From NCBI GenBank assembly GCA_020744225.1, contig JAGMWG010000026.1, forward strand, positions 62,001 through 126,000: a stretch of DNA of 64,000 nt. The letters are read 5' to 3'. The position numbers and the translations under genes were made by a program. How positions within the stretch are numbered: the first letter of the stretch is position 1; each line of letters opens with the position of its first letter. Of this stretch, positions 1 through 11,009 are shown one piece after another. The stretch comes from Paraphoma chrysanthemicola. Its lineage: Eukaryota > Ascomycota > Dothideomycetes > Pleosporales > Phaeosphaeriaceae. Below the pieces are notes generated by a model. The model was given only the letters and a program-made list of their open reading frames with translations, was not told the origin of the DNA and ran no database searches.

Positions 1-1815
1 GCCTTACAACATACATCTCCAGCCTTTGAAACCACGAAATTCCATTTCTTACCTCGCTGATCTTTGACAGCACCACCTATGTACAGCTCAGACGCCTGAC
101 AGCTGCGCAGTTGTCAGAGGAAAACACCTCTGCGCCTATAGACGCAATCTCTTTCAACTGCTCAGCAGCATGGCTCTTTCATGCCATAGAGGTCCCATAC
201 ATGAGTACTGTTGTACTTGGCAGCGAAGCATGCAGTGTTTCAAAGTCAAGAGGTCGTGTGAATTGGAATTTCTCTAAATTAGGCACGAACACAAGGATAT
301 CGTAAAGTAGTTTATGAACATGCTGCATTCACAAGAAGCCAAAACGATAGTCATTCATCAGTAGAGTTGCCCGATATAAATTATGCAATGTAGCTTTGAG
401 CGACCAACCCGTTCTGGTGCCGTTTGGGGAAGGGGAGAGTTGGTAGTATGAGAAACGACGTTTGCTGGCAGCGATGACGATATCAGCACAGGACGAGATT
501 TCCTGTAGCTTTCGCATGGATTGTTATACGTGCGCTATTAGGTAGTCGAGGGCCCAATCGACTGAAAATGTAGCATGCTAAGCACTACTGTCCACACTGT
601 TGCAAGATATATTGCCTTACTTTGATACAGCTTGAGATTATTTCACATCGTTGCGATAGCTTTGGTAAGACGAAGACCCAGAAGACAAACGATCTGATAT
701 ATTATGACTATTAAGTGATTCATGGATTTTGGGCGCAAACAATTCCAGGAAGAAGTGAAGAGTGGCCTCAAAAGACATCTATCCAAGAACTTGGGTTCAC
801 ATTAGGTGCGATTCTATCCTCTGGATCGGATGCCATGCGTGCCGTGTCTCGTCTCTCAGACGAATCTGCTGGGTCTATTCCTAGTATCTCCTTTGGTAGG
901 TGCTGTACATCCTTCTCTCAACAGTATCGTGCCAACAGCAAGTAAGAAGTCGCCGAGAACGTGAGTCGAGAAGAACAAATCGGCAAGCTCAGAATACTGA
1001 CCCACTCATTGTGTCTCCACCGTACTCAATTCAATAACAACGGCTGGTGAGCTGCATCGCAAATTACCTTGAGTAGTATGTGCTCTGTACCTCCACAAGG
1101 TTCGAAAAGTGGATGATCACGTCAAATGAGCGGGAAGCGACCCTCGGCACTCCTTAGACAGGAAGAAAGCTGTAGAGAGTCTAAGTCTAGAAAAATATTC
1201 GACCTCAAGCTAGATAATGATCCCACTTCTCTTCAGAGGATCAATGGAGGTATCAGCCTGGCAGAACATCTAACAGGGTTTAACCTTGATTAGGCTAGAG
1301 CGAATAGTCTCATAGCTTCTTTCCTTGTGAAGATCATCTCTGTTGCGAAAATTACCTTCTCTCAGGGTACGCTTTCGAACGGGTTTTTGAATTAGATAAG
1401 CGCTGGCTTAACAAAGCTTCAGGAGGCGTGACTAAATTATATGAACTTGATTAGACCTCTTCACTGATGTCAAGTAGAATTGCACACGTCTCCGGGGTGG
1501 AACTTTGGCTCCTTTTGCCTTCATTACGTGATGCCCCTAGCCCAGCGCCCACTATGATCAGCACCGAACCCTAATATGCCTGAATTCATGATGGCTGAAC
1601 CCAGACTAACATAAGAACAATGCTCATGCAGCGTGCTAATCTGGAACTAACACAGCTCGTACTTGTCGAGGCCGTACAGGACCACTATTCCTTCGGCCCA
1701 CTTTAAACCCTTTCTCATACCAAGAGACTTGGTAGGCCACATGTCTATATTGCATTGACAGAAAATCATCCTCATGATACCTTCGGTATCTCCTCCACGG
1801 TGATAGTCACATTGG
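1..1815. other. no supported gene
   Basis: I see only short open frames (under 110 codons) on both strands, none with a recognisable motif, splice structure or clear codon bias. Base composition is intermediate. The stretch is best described as intergenic or old decayed sequence. Confidence 0.5.
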
Positions 1816-2199
1816 TTGAAATTGGTTCGCCTCGTCACCATTGCTGACGATCTGGATTTAGAATACGACGAACGAGGCAAACAGGGCGATCTGCAGTATC
1901 GAACTGAATGTGAAGAGCACGGCGCGGTAGTTCCCATCGCCGCCTGCGAAGTCCTTCCATATGAGTACCATGGCAATGCACCGCGCGATGCCGACGAAGA
2001 TAAGTCTTTCGCTCAGATCTTGTCAGTCGGGTAAGAAAGCCCGTGCTAAGCCAATCATGACGAGCGGCGCGACGATCCAGAGTTCTTTGGAACGGAGGAG
2101 GAGGTGGATTGTCTCGAAGCGCACTTTGAACCCTTAGCGACGTCTTTACCGTACCTTGATCATCACCGCTTCTACGCCGCGTATCGCACCACTCTCCAA
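1816..2199 (+). pseudogene. short coding remnant, unknown family
   Basis: A plus-strand frame runs from an ATG at 1816 to a stop at 2034. The same frame resumes after two stops within about 30 bases and continues acid-rich to a TGA near 2199, with residues such as EEEVDCLEAHFEPL in the second block. The gap between the blocks starts with GTAAGA and holds a GCTAAG branch-like site, so it could be a very short intron, but about 34-45 bases is below the usual size. Many Asp/Glu residues and few repeats suggest genuine former coding sequence. I do not recognise the family. It could be an exon pair of a host gene or a decayed copy. Confidence 0.35.
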
Positions 2200-3261
2200 T
2201 GACGAATATCTCCGATATCGTACTTAGTCCATCTGCCCGCGGGCCAAGTCCTTGGTCTTCCGATTTGCCTAACGGCGATGGTCAACCCTTGCGCAGACTG
2301 AGTTTCTGAATCGTATGGTCCAAGAGTGATGTACCAGTGCAACGTGGCCGCGAGTGATCATTCTACAGAGTGAGAGCTATTACAGGAGCAGGTGGGCAAA
2401 GTTCAAGTTTGAGATGACGCCACAGTCCGAAATTGGCACGTCCAAACTGCCTGATGCGATCCCATGTGTGTTAGTGTTGGGATTTATATTTGTGATTGTA
2501 TTCGTGCTTCGATACTATGAGATTGTATTCGTGCTTCCGATTACATCTTTCTGTCGGCGGAAGCACGGTCGCCTTTCACTTTTCTGGAGTACTGCGCGTG
2601 GTTTCTATTTGCGTGACAGTTCTGGTAACGTCTGGATCTCGATTGCGGAACAAAAGTGGGTAGGCAGAATTGACCTGTACCGAAGATGTGATTGAACTAC
2701 AAATGCTAGAGGGGCTGCTATTTATAATCGTCTTGAGCATTCGAGCTCGTACTATTGCCATCTTCCATCCTCATCCACCACCCCGGATAACATTCGAGTC
2801 TGAATGGTACCAAAGTTAGAAAGCTCCCTTATACACTATATCCCTGGATAAAGAAGCACCCATGGAAGCCGGTTCTGACAGACGGCAGTAATATCTAAGT
2901 ACTGAAGTCGTCAGCGTGCAAATGATAGTTCTGACTCGCAACTGCTAGATGCGCTACACCCATCCCCCACCCTCCCTCTCCGTGACTGCGACGGCGGCAG
3001 CTTTCATCGTAGTGATTGACCCGCTCCTAGCAAATTCATTGCGCAAGATCTCGAGTAAGTGTCTTCACAACGTGACTTTGCTAGTTAGGAACGCATAATC
3101 CACAGTCGGTTTCCAGTTAATCAACATGCCCGCTGCTACAGATTCTAATACTTCTCCGCATAGGGCTCTGCTCTTTTCGCACTGCTACAGCCACTGGGAC
3201 AATAACCTGCACAGGTGATCAAGCTAGAACAATCCATGGATTAAGGCTTGTGGACTGATGA
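2200..3261. other. no supported gene; short direct repeat inside
   Basis: No convincing gene. A 17-base word, GATTGTATTCGTGCTTC, occurs twice (2494-2510 and 2521-2537), 27 bases apart, and gives a repeated hydrophobic stretch in a 113-codon open frame at 2354-2695. That frame has no other sign of being real. Confidence 0.45.
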
Positions 3262-3456
3262 TCGCGATCTAACTACCTCAACCTGGTTGACACGGTATTG
3301 CATAGGTTATTCAGCGTCCTCAACCGCATTGGCAACACTTTCAATCTCTCCAGTGCTCCTGACTTGGCCGCATTCGAGAAGTTGTTCAGCACCGTTGGCC
3401 TTTGGTTGGAACCTCTCATCTCCATCGCTACTTGCCACACGTTAACACTAGCTTAA
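3262..3456 (+). pseudogene. C-terminal coding fragment, unknown
   Basis: A 64-codon plus-strand frame ends at a TAA at 3454-3456 and contains LFSVLNRIGNTFNLSSAPDL followed by AAFEKLFSTVGLW. The amphipathic composition looks like real protein, but there is no in-frame ATG near the 5' end because a TGA precedes it. If real, it is the last exon or the decayed end of a gene. The family is not recognised. Confidence 0.3.
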
Positions 3457-3733
3457 TCTTCTGCAGGTTCGGGACGAGCCTTTGGCAGCTCAATGTTGGG
3501 CATGTTGTGGAAATGACTAGTCCAGAGAAGCCGAGTTGAGGAGCTACACCTGCATCTCGAACGATCAGATATTTGAGCACTGGGTGTTATGCAATTGAAA
3601 CAATGACAAAGTGCTTGTTGCTTCCTGGCTTGTCTCTTCACTGGCTTAGAAGAGTGTTACAGGAACCAATCATTAAATGCGCCAATGCTTCCGGACACTG
3701 TAGTCTACTTAGAATATAGCTCATGAATACACC

Positions 3734-5160
3734 ATGACAATTGGGTGTCAGACGAAATATATGAAAGACTACTATATGCATCTCATCCCTCCAGTATCTG
3801 AAGAGTTTTGTGGTTACAACTGTCGAGCCAGAAAAAAGAGCAGCGAAGTCGCCAATGACAAACCCATGCGCGGAAAGCCGCCAGTCTCGATCTGGACTCT
3901 ATCGGCGAGCTGCTCTACACTAAAGTTTGTATCCCATTGTCTTGGGTTTGTTTCTGCTTGAAGGAGATCTAGATGAAATGGGACTTTGACGATTTTCAGG
4001 AAAGGTGCTCGAGCGATGAGCTGATAGACCACATCTTGAAGCCGCCGGTCATTGAACCTGGCGAGGGGAACTGAAAATCTACGATGTAAGTCTTGTTGTT
4101 CAGTGAAGAAGATCTACTTTGACATCGACGTGAATTGAAGGGATTCACCGGAGCGAGTCGCACCATTGAGAAAGATTGAGAATCCAACGACCGTTCAAGG
4201 CCTACCACCGCCTCAAAGTCATCTCGCGGGCTTTAGATAGTGAAGACAGCTGCCCAGTCCAAGGCACATAAGGCTGGATGATCTCGAACGTCTGTGCAGC
4301 CATGGATTATAGTCTCAGTTGTTGAGGTGTGTTCGAGGCAATGAGGCTTATAATTCCGTCGAGAGGTCACGAAAAGGTTGATGGTATCGATGGAAGCAGC
4401 GCCGGACGGGGAGTTGCCGTCATCAAGGTTGATTGTATCTGATCTCAAGCTCAAGAGCCAGCCAGGGAGGATCACTCTGATTGCTGATCACATCTCAGTG
4501 GACGGAAGCATCGTCGCGGTCTTCGCCATCAGCACGCTGGCGGAGGCGGGGCACATCCCGAACCCGTGGGAGATATGGTGTAGGATTTTGAAGAAGAACG
4601 CGATCGTGAGGTACGTCAAGTACAGTACATTGGACAAGAGTCCGATCGAGACGATTCACGCGATGTCCTCCGAGATGAAGGCATCGGAGCTGGCCGACAA
4701 GACGAACTGGAACAAGCTCAGGGACTTCTACCCTGTTATGACGCGGTAGTCGTTCGTAGACTCGATGAAGATGCTTCCCTGTCCAAAATCATACGCGAGA
4801 TGTTGAACTCGACCATAGGCTTGGGCACCCTCATGGACCCGGTCAGGTCGTAAAACGAGTCGAATTACGTGCAGGCGTGATGGAACACGAACGCCTCCTG
4901 TTCGACGCCATGCTCATGATCTGCTGCGGTGGGATCTCCTCCCTCGGATATATATACTAGTCCACGGGGCCATCCGAACCAACTTCAAGTAGTACTCCAC
5001 GAAATTCCTCGAGCCTATGAGCCCCCCAAAGTCCATGGACGAGGGCTTGATCCTGTCCGATCGCCTGCTGGATTGAGTTCACCTCCATGTCCATCGGCAC
5101 GGGATAATCGCGGGCGTTCTAAGCTCCTCCAGCAAGGCCGCAATCATATCCTTTTCATGT
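3734..5160 (+). pseudogene. RNA polymerase largest-subunit-like relic, C-terminal part
   Basis: The plus strand is coding in blocks in different frames: 3734-3890, 3885-4075 (with MKWDFDDFQERC after an in-frame TAG at 3970), about 4110-4145, 4378-4749, then 4750-5060 in other frames. The best block, 4378-4749, has strong G/C third positions. Its order is reminiscent of the C-terminal region of Rpb1-type subunits: a short SMEAA segment, a spaced helix, then LIADHISVDGSIVAVF where Rpb1 proteins have their conserved 'LxDxMTxxGxxxxI' segment, and further on a GLGTLMDP where the family has an 'xGTG-D' turn. The block near 3930-3980 (SWVCFCLKE, then MKWDF) sits where Rpb1 proteins have the 'SPWxLRxExxxxxM' jaw segment. 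These are pattern resemblances judged by eye. Several frameshifts and in-frame TAGs (3970, 4747, 4958, 4990) mean no functional protein. Between 4750 and 5160 the minus strand also reads fairly well, so the exact end is uncertain. Confidence 0.4.
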
Positions 5161-5177
5161 TATCGTAGTTGGCGCAT

Positions 5178-8100
5178 TCATTACACGTTCTGCAGCAGCT
5201 GCAGTGTCCTGCAGTAGTGGTCCCACTAGTCCGCCTGCTCGTCCGACCCTCCCCCTTCAAAGGTCATGCTGGTGAGCGTCATCATCATCGACTTGGTCAG
5301 CATGAGCGCGATCGAGCAGTCATGGCACATCAAGCCCATGGACATGCATCTGATCAAGTTCGTGCACCAGTTTGTTATTGTGAACATATGCTCTGGCGCA
5401 TCCTTGTATCTGAACTTGTTCGTGCACACGCCCACGGGCTGATGCTGAGGGATGATGTGTATCGCGTTCATACCCACGTTCGAGCACGGACACATCCCCA
5501 CACCCACGAGCATGTTCTTGTGCAAGCAGTACACCCTGAACTCTCGCTGCTCCTAAGTCGTGTCCACGTGGGCGAACATTTCCATTTCAATGTTCTTGGG
5601 GAGGATGGTGCTCATGACGACCTCGTGCATGTTGACGTACTTAAGTATGGGGTTGAAGGTGTCTTTGGTGTCCTCACCCATGAGCGTAAGCACCTGGACG
5701 GACATGGGGTCGCTCACACGCTCCTCCATGGTGTTGGTGCATACCATGAACACACCTCATGAGTCCGTGAATACGTTCTCGGAGTTGGCCGACCCTGTGA
5801 TCTTGGTCTTGACCAAGTTCTTGGCCCACACCGGTCCTCGCACGAGGGCAGGTTCGTGCTGTTCATTGTCTTTGTGGACATGCACCCGTTCTTGATGATG
5901 ATGAGACTCGTTGGCATGGACGAACTCTAGCGCTTCTTCAACTCCTCCAAGTACGAGTTCATGTCCGGATGCTCGTTCGCGGCCACGTGGCGGGACTCGT
6001 CCAAAATCGTGGTTGAGGGAGTTGGGGATCTCGCGTTCATCCTGATATTCAAACATTCTACGCCGCCATCATGCTTACGTATCTGTTCGTCTTTTGCATG
6101 TGCTACATGTGCTACATTTAGCCTTATACTAGAAGGAGGTCGAGTAGAACTACTTGCGCACGGGCGCGTCCATCCGCTTCTCAGTGAGCTGGCTCGTGAC
6201 CGACTCGATATTCGTCTGGAAGTACATTGTCTTGCTCCACCTTCCAATGACCTACCTGTTGAAGCCGTAGAGTAGAGCAAGAACGTCCCCAGGCCGTCAT
6301 CTTGCGGACCTCGACCCTCTTTTTGGGATGGGTGCTGCACCGGGGGCAGTACTTGCACATAATGTTACACGACGAATTAGTCACATTTTCAGACGCGGGC
6401 TTAGCTGACTATCTGGACTAGGTCATGCGCAGGTCCATGTCTTTATTCTTGGGGTCTACGATGAACTCGTCGAGATCCCCGCAGGGATGCGGCTTGCCGC
6501 CGCTTGGCACACATGTAGGAGATGATGAACGTCGAAGATGCACATTGTGAAGTTTGAATAGTTCTAGCCAGCCTTGCTGGTACCACGCTCGTGTGCAAGC
6601 TCTACCTGTTTTTCGAAGGAGGTACGTGTACTTGTGCTTGAACTACATCATGACCCGAGTGATATTCTTGTTCTTGATCAGGACTGTGGTCGCGTTGCTC
6701 TCGTCCTTCAAGGACGTCAGCATGTCCTTCTTGATGAAATTTGGGTAGATCCGGTGAAGGACTCCGGGTCGAACGAGGACACGAAATCGCGGCAGAGCAA
6801 GAACAGACTTTTGTTTGTGGATGTGTCATTGGTCGTGTTCATGTGTTTATTCACGGCCATCCTCGACTCTATACGCGCGTCGAAGTCCTTGCAGGGCACC
6901 GTGTAGTTGATGCAGAGCTTGATGGCGTTTCTGCACATGTTGACGTTCTGGGTCGCATAACGTGTTGGTCAATCAGCTTACCTTTGGTGCGTGCTCGTGA
7001 TCGTAGTCGTCCGTCCATCTGGACGTGGCCATGCTCTGCCCGGCCACCGTCCTGTTCGACACCAAGGCTCCTGTCGAGAAGGTTGATCTTGTCCATATTC
7101 CCCAGCAGTATCGCGCCCAAGGCGAGCCCGCGTCGCAGTCTATCCACGCCTTTAGATACTTGTGCTAGTTCCTGATCACGTCCTTGATCCGGCTGATGTC
7201 GAGCAGGTGACCGACGTGTACTAGTCTAGCCTATGGCTATGTATGACCTCGACCATGTCAACGTCTACGAAGGCGTTGATGTTCATGCTTCGAACAAGAA
7301 CAGGAATGCCGCCGCGATCCTCTCCTGGTCCGTCAACATGACGTTGCCCGTCTCCTCGATTATGTTCACGATCATGATCGCGGTATGAATCATGTCCGGC
7401 GACTGGCCTTGTTCGGGAGCGACTGCATCTTCGTGTACACGGACGTGTGGGCGTGGGCGTCTTGTACGTAGTCATGGCCGTTGTCACGCCCATGGACGTG
7501 TTCGCGATCATGTAGCACTGCTCGGTCGCCTTTACCATCGTCCCCATCCGCGGGAGCACAGGCATATACTCAGAGTCGATCGCAATCAAGCCGTGCCTCA
7601 CGGTCACGCACGTGCCCAACATGATCCCGAGCTTGCCCAGGGTCGTGTTCACCATCCCCTTCTCAGACCTTTCCACCCAGGTCTTCCAGTAGCCGAGGGC
7701 CCTCCTTGCACATGACCGACCACGACTTTGTCTTCAACGTCAAGTGTCGTACAGCTCTCCGTCTGCGTGTGTCTCTACGTCCTCGAGCGGCATTGTGCTG
7801 CACCACACGGGGTCGATCACTGAGTTGCTCACCTTTCCTTTCAGCAACCTCTTGACGTACGCGAGGATGTTTACGACCTTGCCCGAACCCCACACCCGGG
7901 TCTAGGCTTCGCCGAACTCCTGGATCACGAGCTTGGTCATGGGTACGTAGCATCACATCGCGTCGCTGTCGAAATCCACATTGTTTCGCGCGCTTATCTC
8001 CAACGGGACCCTGATCGACGTCTGGTCTAGTGGTCCTGCAACTACTAGGACTGGTGAGGGGCTCTCCTCCCCCTGCAAAGGACACCTTCCCGTCACGACC

Positions 8101-9120
8101 TTGTCCCCTTCCTTGAGCTTCTTTGTGCTACACCTCCCGTCCGCCCACACGTGTTTGGAAAAGTCCTTCCTCAGAACCAAGGGCGGGACTGAGATCCGGT
8201 CGTAGCAGACGGTCATCATGTTATTCGCGTCCTTGCGCGTCTCCGCGACCATCATATTGGTGATGGACGCGCCCGACTGCCTAGGCTCGTCGCCCATCAC
8301 GAAGGCTTTCCGGCATCAAGTAGGTGCTGTTCACCGTGCTTCTGCCCAAGTGTCCCCTGCACCTTTTGCTCTCGTGCCTTTCTCACGCCTTCAACTTGCC
8401 TAAGGTCTCGCTCATGGCTACTTGGGCGATTAAGCCCGCTGGGTTGATCTTGAACCACTCGCGCCTCACGACCTTGGGCGCATTCGCGGCCGACCCCTCG
8501 GACGTAACCACGCGCTTGAAGGTGAGCGGCCTGTAGTCCAAGTTCGTATTGGCCCACATGTTCATTATCCAGCCCACGATCATGTGCAACTTTTACGAGT
8601 GTCGGGGTTTTTGGCGTAATACGCGTGGTCGCACCATTTCAAGATGACGATCTTCGCTAGGCCGTGTGCGCGATCCTGTGTTTAGAGGAGAAGACGTATG
8701 CGTACACGGGGCCCATCTCGTCCTCACAGCCGATCTACACAACCCCCAGAGCACCCCAGTACGCACCCACGCTCTTCCGCACAAGCATGTGAAACTTCTG
8801 CTTCACGCCAATAGGGCGACGCGTGGATGTGCTTGTGGTCGTCGACGTCTATGTGGTCGGGCGTCTTTGTCCACCACCCCGTGTTCGCGCTCTGCAAGGC
8901 GCGCATGCGCAAGGCCCCGTTCCTGCCGTAAGGCGCGTCGGGCAGTTGTCAGCAAGAGGGTGACTCGAATGTCCGGGTGCTGCATTGCCTCGATGAATCC
9001 GTCCAGACTGTTGGCTTTGGGACTCTGTAAGTGGTCCCTTCGAATGGGCGCCGCATGAGGATCTTGAAATTCAAGAAGAATTTAGGATGACGAACTGAGG
9101 ACTTAGAAGCCGGCCAGTCA
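5178..9120 (-). pseudogene. RNA polymerase largest-subunit-like relic with DFDSD motif
   Basis: The minus strand shows successive coding blocks in shifting frames. The clearest, 7953-8300, contains GDKVVTGRCPL (8076-8108) followed about 30 residues later by NNVDFDSDAM (7956-7985). This matches the arrangement 'GDxVxxxRQPxLH ... NADFDGDEM' of the double-psi beta-barrel of Rpb1/beta-prime subunits, whose three Asp residues bind the catalytic Mg2+. All three Asp are kept and the Gly is Ser. Upstream, KVQGTLGQKHG (near 8340) and MMVAET (near 8250) fall where the family has 'GRxRxNLMGKRV' and the 'NLTxPExVT' segment. Downstream, 5226-5534 carries a Tyr-Lys-Asp-Ala-Pro block before a GLMCHDCS stretch that resembles the funnel 'GxxxGxxDC' region, although it lies further from the active site than usual. 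A CKYCPRC cluster (near 6350) could bind zinc. At least seven in-frame TAGs, a TGA at 7953 directly after the DFDSDAM block and several frameshifts show it is dead. It is too divergent for host Rpb1. A viral or plasmid origin is inference. Confidence 0.5.
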
Positions 9121-9462
9121 GTCCTCGTCGTGGACGGCTCGTGGCGGTATGAGGCGCTCAAACTGCAAACTGGGTGTCGACAGCCGCAGGCGTAGTTGTG
9201 GCGGGCAACAACCATGACTCGAATCGTATCCACGAATTAAGCACAACTACCTTAGGCCAAGTCGAAAGACGACGTGATATGCCGATGGGATGGACGGTGC
9301 TCTAATACCAACAGACTGCGGGAATTGTCCCAAGCGAAGTGGCGGTTGTGGCGATGATGCTCCTCTGACGGTAGTCGCGTCGTCGTCGCAGGGTGTTTAC
9401 GAACCCTGTGGCCAGACACTCTCACTTTCTCCCCTCCAGGAGCGGCAATTGAAGGCGGCATT
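9121..9462. other. no supported gene
   Basis: GC-rich sequence with overlapping open frames on both strands and no motif. The minus-strand relic reading seems to fade near 9120. A minus frame at 9252-9461 is open but unremarkable. Confidence 0.4.
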
Positions 9463-10195
9463 TCAAGTCAGAGACTGTGGTGAGGTTTCAAGTCGCCGGT
9501 AGCCGCCACCAAAACAGCGAGGGCAGATCCGTGGCAGATCCGCATGGCGCCGGTTCCTGCTCGACGAATGCCCGCAAGGAAATCTGTTCCTTGTCCCTTG
9601 ACGATGGGCCATCGTTTTGATGGCCCAAGCCAGCGCCAAGACGATCACGGGTCTCTGACGGCACGATATCAATGGGAGTGCAGTACCTGGTCCAAGGCAC
9701 GACATTTCCGCGACTAGCCCAGGTCTGCAACCATGCCGAGAATCGTCGATTGCCCGCATATAGATGAGGTCTATTAATACTCTCAAGCAACTGACTGGGG
9801 CGGAGACCAGCCCTGTGTCGTGGGAGTGCTCGCGCGAGCCATTACCCTACCTTTAAAGACACTCCCCGCCGATGTGCTAGATTGTGGGTTTGCGCTAGAA
9901 ATGGCGGACGATCAGGCTGGGCGCAAATGGGTGCAGATGCGCCTGACCAGAATGTATACAGTAATCGAGTCGCGTCGCGGCGTGCTCGTGTCGAAGCAAC
10001 CGTGGCGGGCGCATGAGTTGCGACACCGATCAACGACGAACCGCCAGTGGGCAACTGCAACAACTCTCTCCAGCTCGCATCCTCACGACTCTTGCCCATG
10101 CCGATAGGGCCCGTGACGTAGATGCGGGCGACTCCACGAAGCGCAGGAAGATGCCCTGGCGAATCCATGGATGGCGGATAGGTGGTCACGTGCAA
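9463..10195 (-). pseudogene. fragment with Walker A (P-loop) motif
   Basis: The minus-strand frame 9842-10195 contains RIYVTGPIGMGKS (P-loop GPIGMGKS at 10088-10111). The hydrophobic strand directly before the Gly-rich loop is typical of a true Walker A ATP-binding motif (GxxxxGKS). A second minus frame, 9463-9786, contains VIVLALAWAIKTMAH, which could be a later hydrophobic strand of the same protein, in a different frame and separated by stops. This type of loop occurs in helicases, nucleoside kinases and packaging ATPases. Nothing here lets me choose. It lies just upstream, on the same strand, of the polymerase-like relic and has the same GC-rich composition, so both may have arrived together. 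It is broken by frameshift, with no complete domain. Confidence 0.3.
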
Positions 10196-10262
10196 CTGGG
10201 GCTGACCAGCGCGCCAAGCCGAGCTTCAAGTCGCGCGACCGCCCCTCAACCGTTCTCCACCT

Positions 10263-10583
10263 TCCCCGTCACGACACGTCAATCAACACGTCGACTCCGC
10301 ACGACGTCAATCAACAGCAACACCGTGACTCCATACGACCGACAACTTCACCTCGACTCTACACGGCCGACAACCTCACCCCGCGCTCGCGCCCCCGCTC
10401 CCACTGCGCCGCCCGGTCGCTGCTTCTCGCTCGTCCTCTCCCGCCGCCCATAGCTGCCACGGTGCACCATCCTTGTGACCGCACAAGGCCTCTGGCGCGC
10501 GGCCTCACAGTTTCCACAGGCTTTCAGCCCTGGTTCTGGCCTCTGCAGACGCACATTGTTCACGGCCGTCAGCCCTGGTTCTG
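10263..10583. repeat. short direct repeats
   Basis: Near-duplicate words occur close together. ACGTCAATCAACA appears twice around 10280-10320. A unit reading CGACTC(C/T)A(T/C)AC(G)ACCGACAAC appears twice around 10328-10378. TCAGCCCTGGTTCTGG appears twice, near 10526 and near 10570. They lie inside a 210-codon plus-strand open frame of low complexity (10171-10803) that I do not accept as a gene. Confidence 0.5.
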
Positions 10584-11009
10584 GTCGTCTCGCGTCATTG
10601 GGGTGTCACTCTTGCAGCGCCGGTGGTGCGGAATTGGCGGAGGGGAGCGGCGTACGGGCTGGAGGATGAGTTCGCAGTGCCTCGCCTTCCCGTCGCAGAG
10701 TCGGGGCTGCTCTCTGCGCGCAATGCAAGCAAAGCCCGGGTGTGGTGGGCTTCCTTCTCTGCCATCCGCCGAGTGTCGCAACGGGGCATGTTGTGGTATG
10801 TAGTTTTGTGTAGTAGACAATATAACCAAGTTGCTGGGTGTCCATGCCACAAAACCTGGGTTCGCCGTGCACACATATATACCCCTCCAAACCTCTTCAC
10901 CCGTCGCATTGACCCTCAACGTCCGGTATACATGGGCGTCGAGCAGAGGCAACCCCATGCCTGCTGCAGTCTTCTGCCATGCTCCGAGGCTCCCATAGCG
11001 CGGAAACAT
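10569..11009 (-). pseudogene. possible coding remnant, unknown
   Basis: The minus frame opens with MFPRYGSLGAWQKTAAGM and continues with LPLLDAHVYRTLRVNATGEE before becoming Pro/Arg-rich. The first 65 residues look like folded protein and the rest looks like antisense noise. There is no recognisable domain. The 5' side is open in more than one frame, so the start is not determined. It could be a decayed exon of the same GC-rich island as the neighbours. Confidence 0.25.

Noticed and set aside
5226..5895. Plus-strand frames at 5169-5895 as the coding strand
   Set aside because: They are His/Val- or Met/Ser-rich antisense-like frames. The minus-strand blocks have a better residue mixture and connect with the catalytic block.
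3970..7904. Firm claim of UAG reassignment in the source of the relic
   Set aside because: Other dead genes in the window also carry in-frame TAG, and CAG/TGG decay in a GC-rich gene gives TAG preferentially. Kept only as a testable observation.
3734..9120. Host RNA polymerase II largest subunit gene
   Set aside because: Host Rpb1 is very strongly conserved and intact. The readable blocks here are highly divergent, frame-broken and change strand.
10171..10803. 210-codon plus-strand open frame
   Set aside because: Low-complexity Pro/Ser/Arg-rich product overlapping short direct repeats and equally open frames on the minus strand. No motif and no consistent codon bias.
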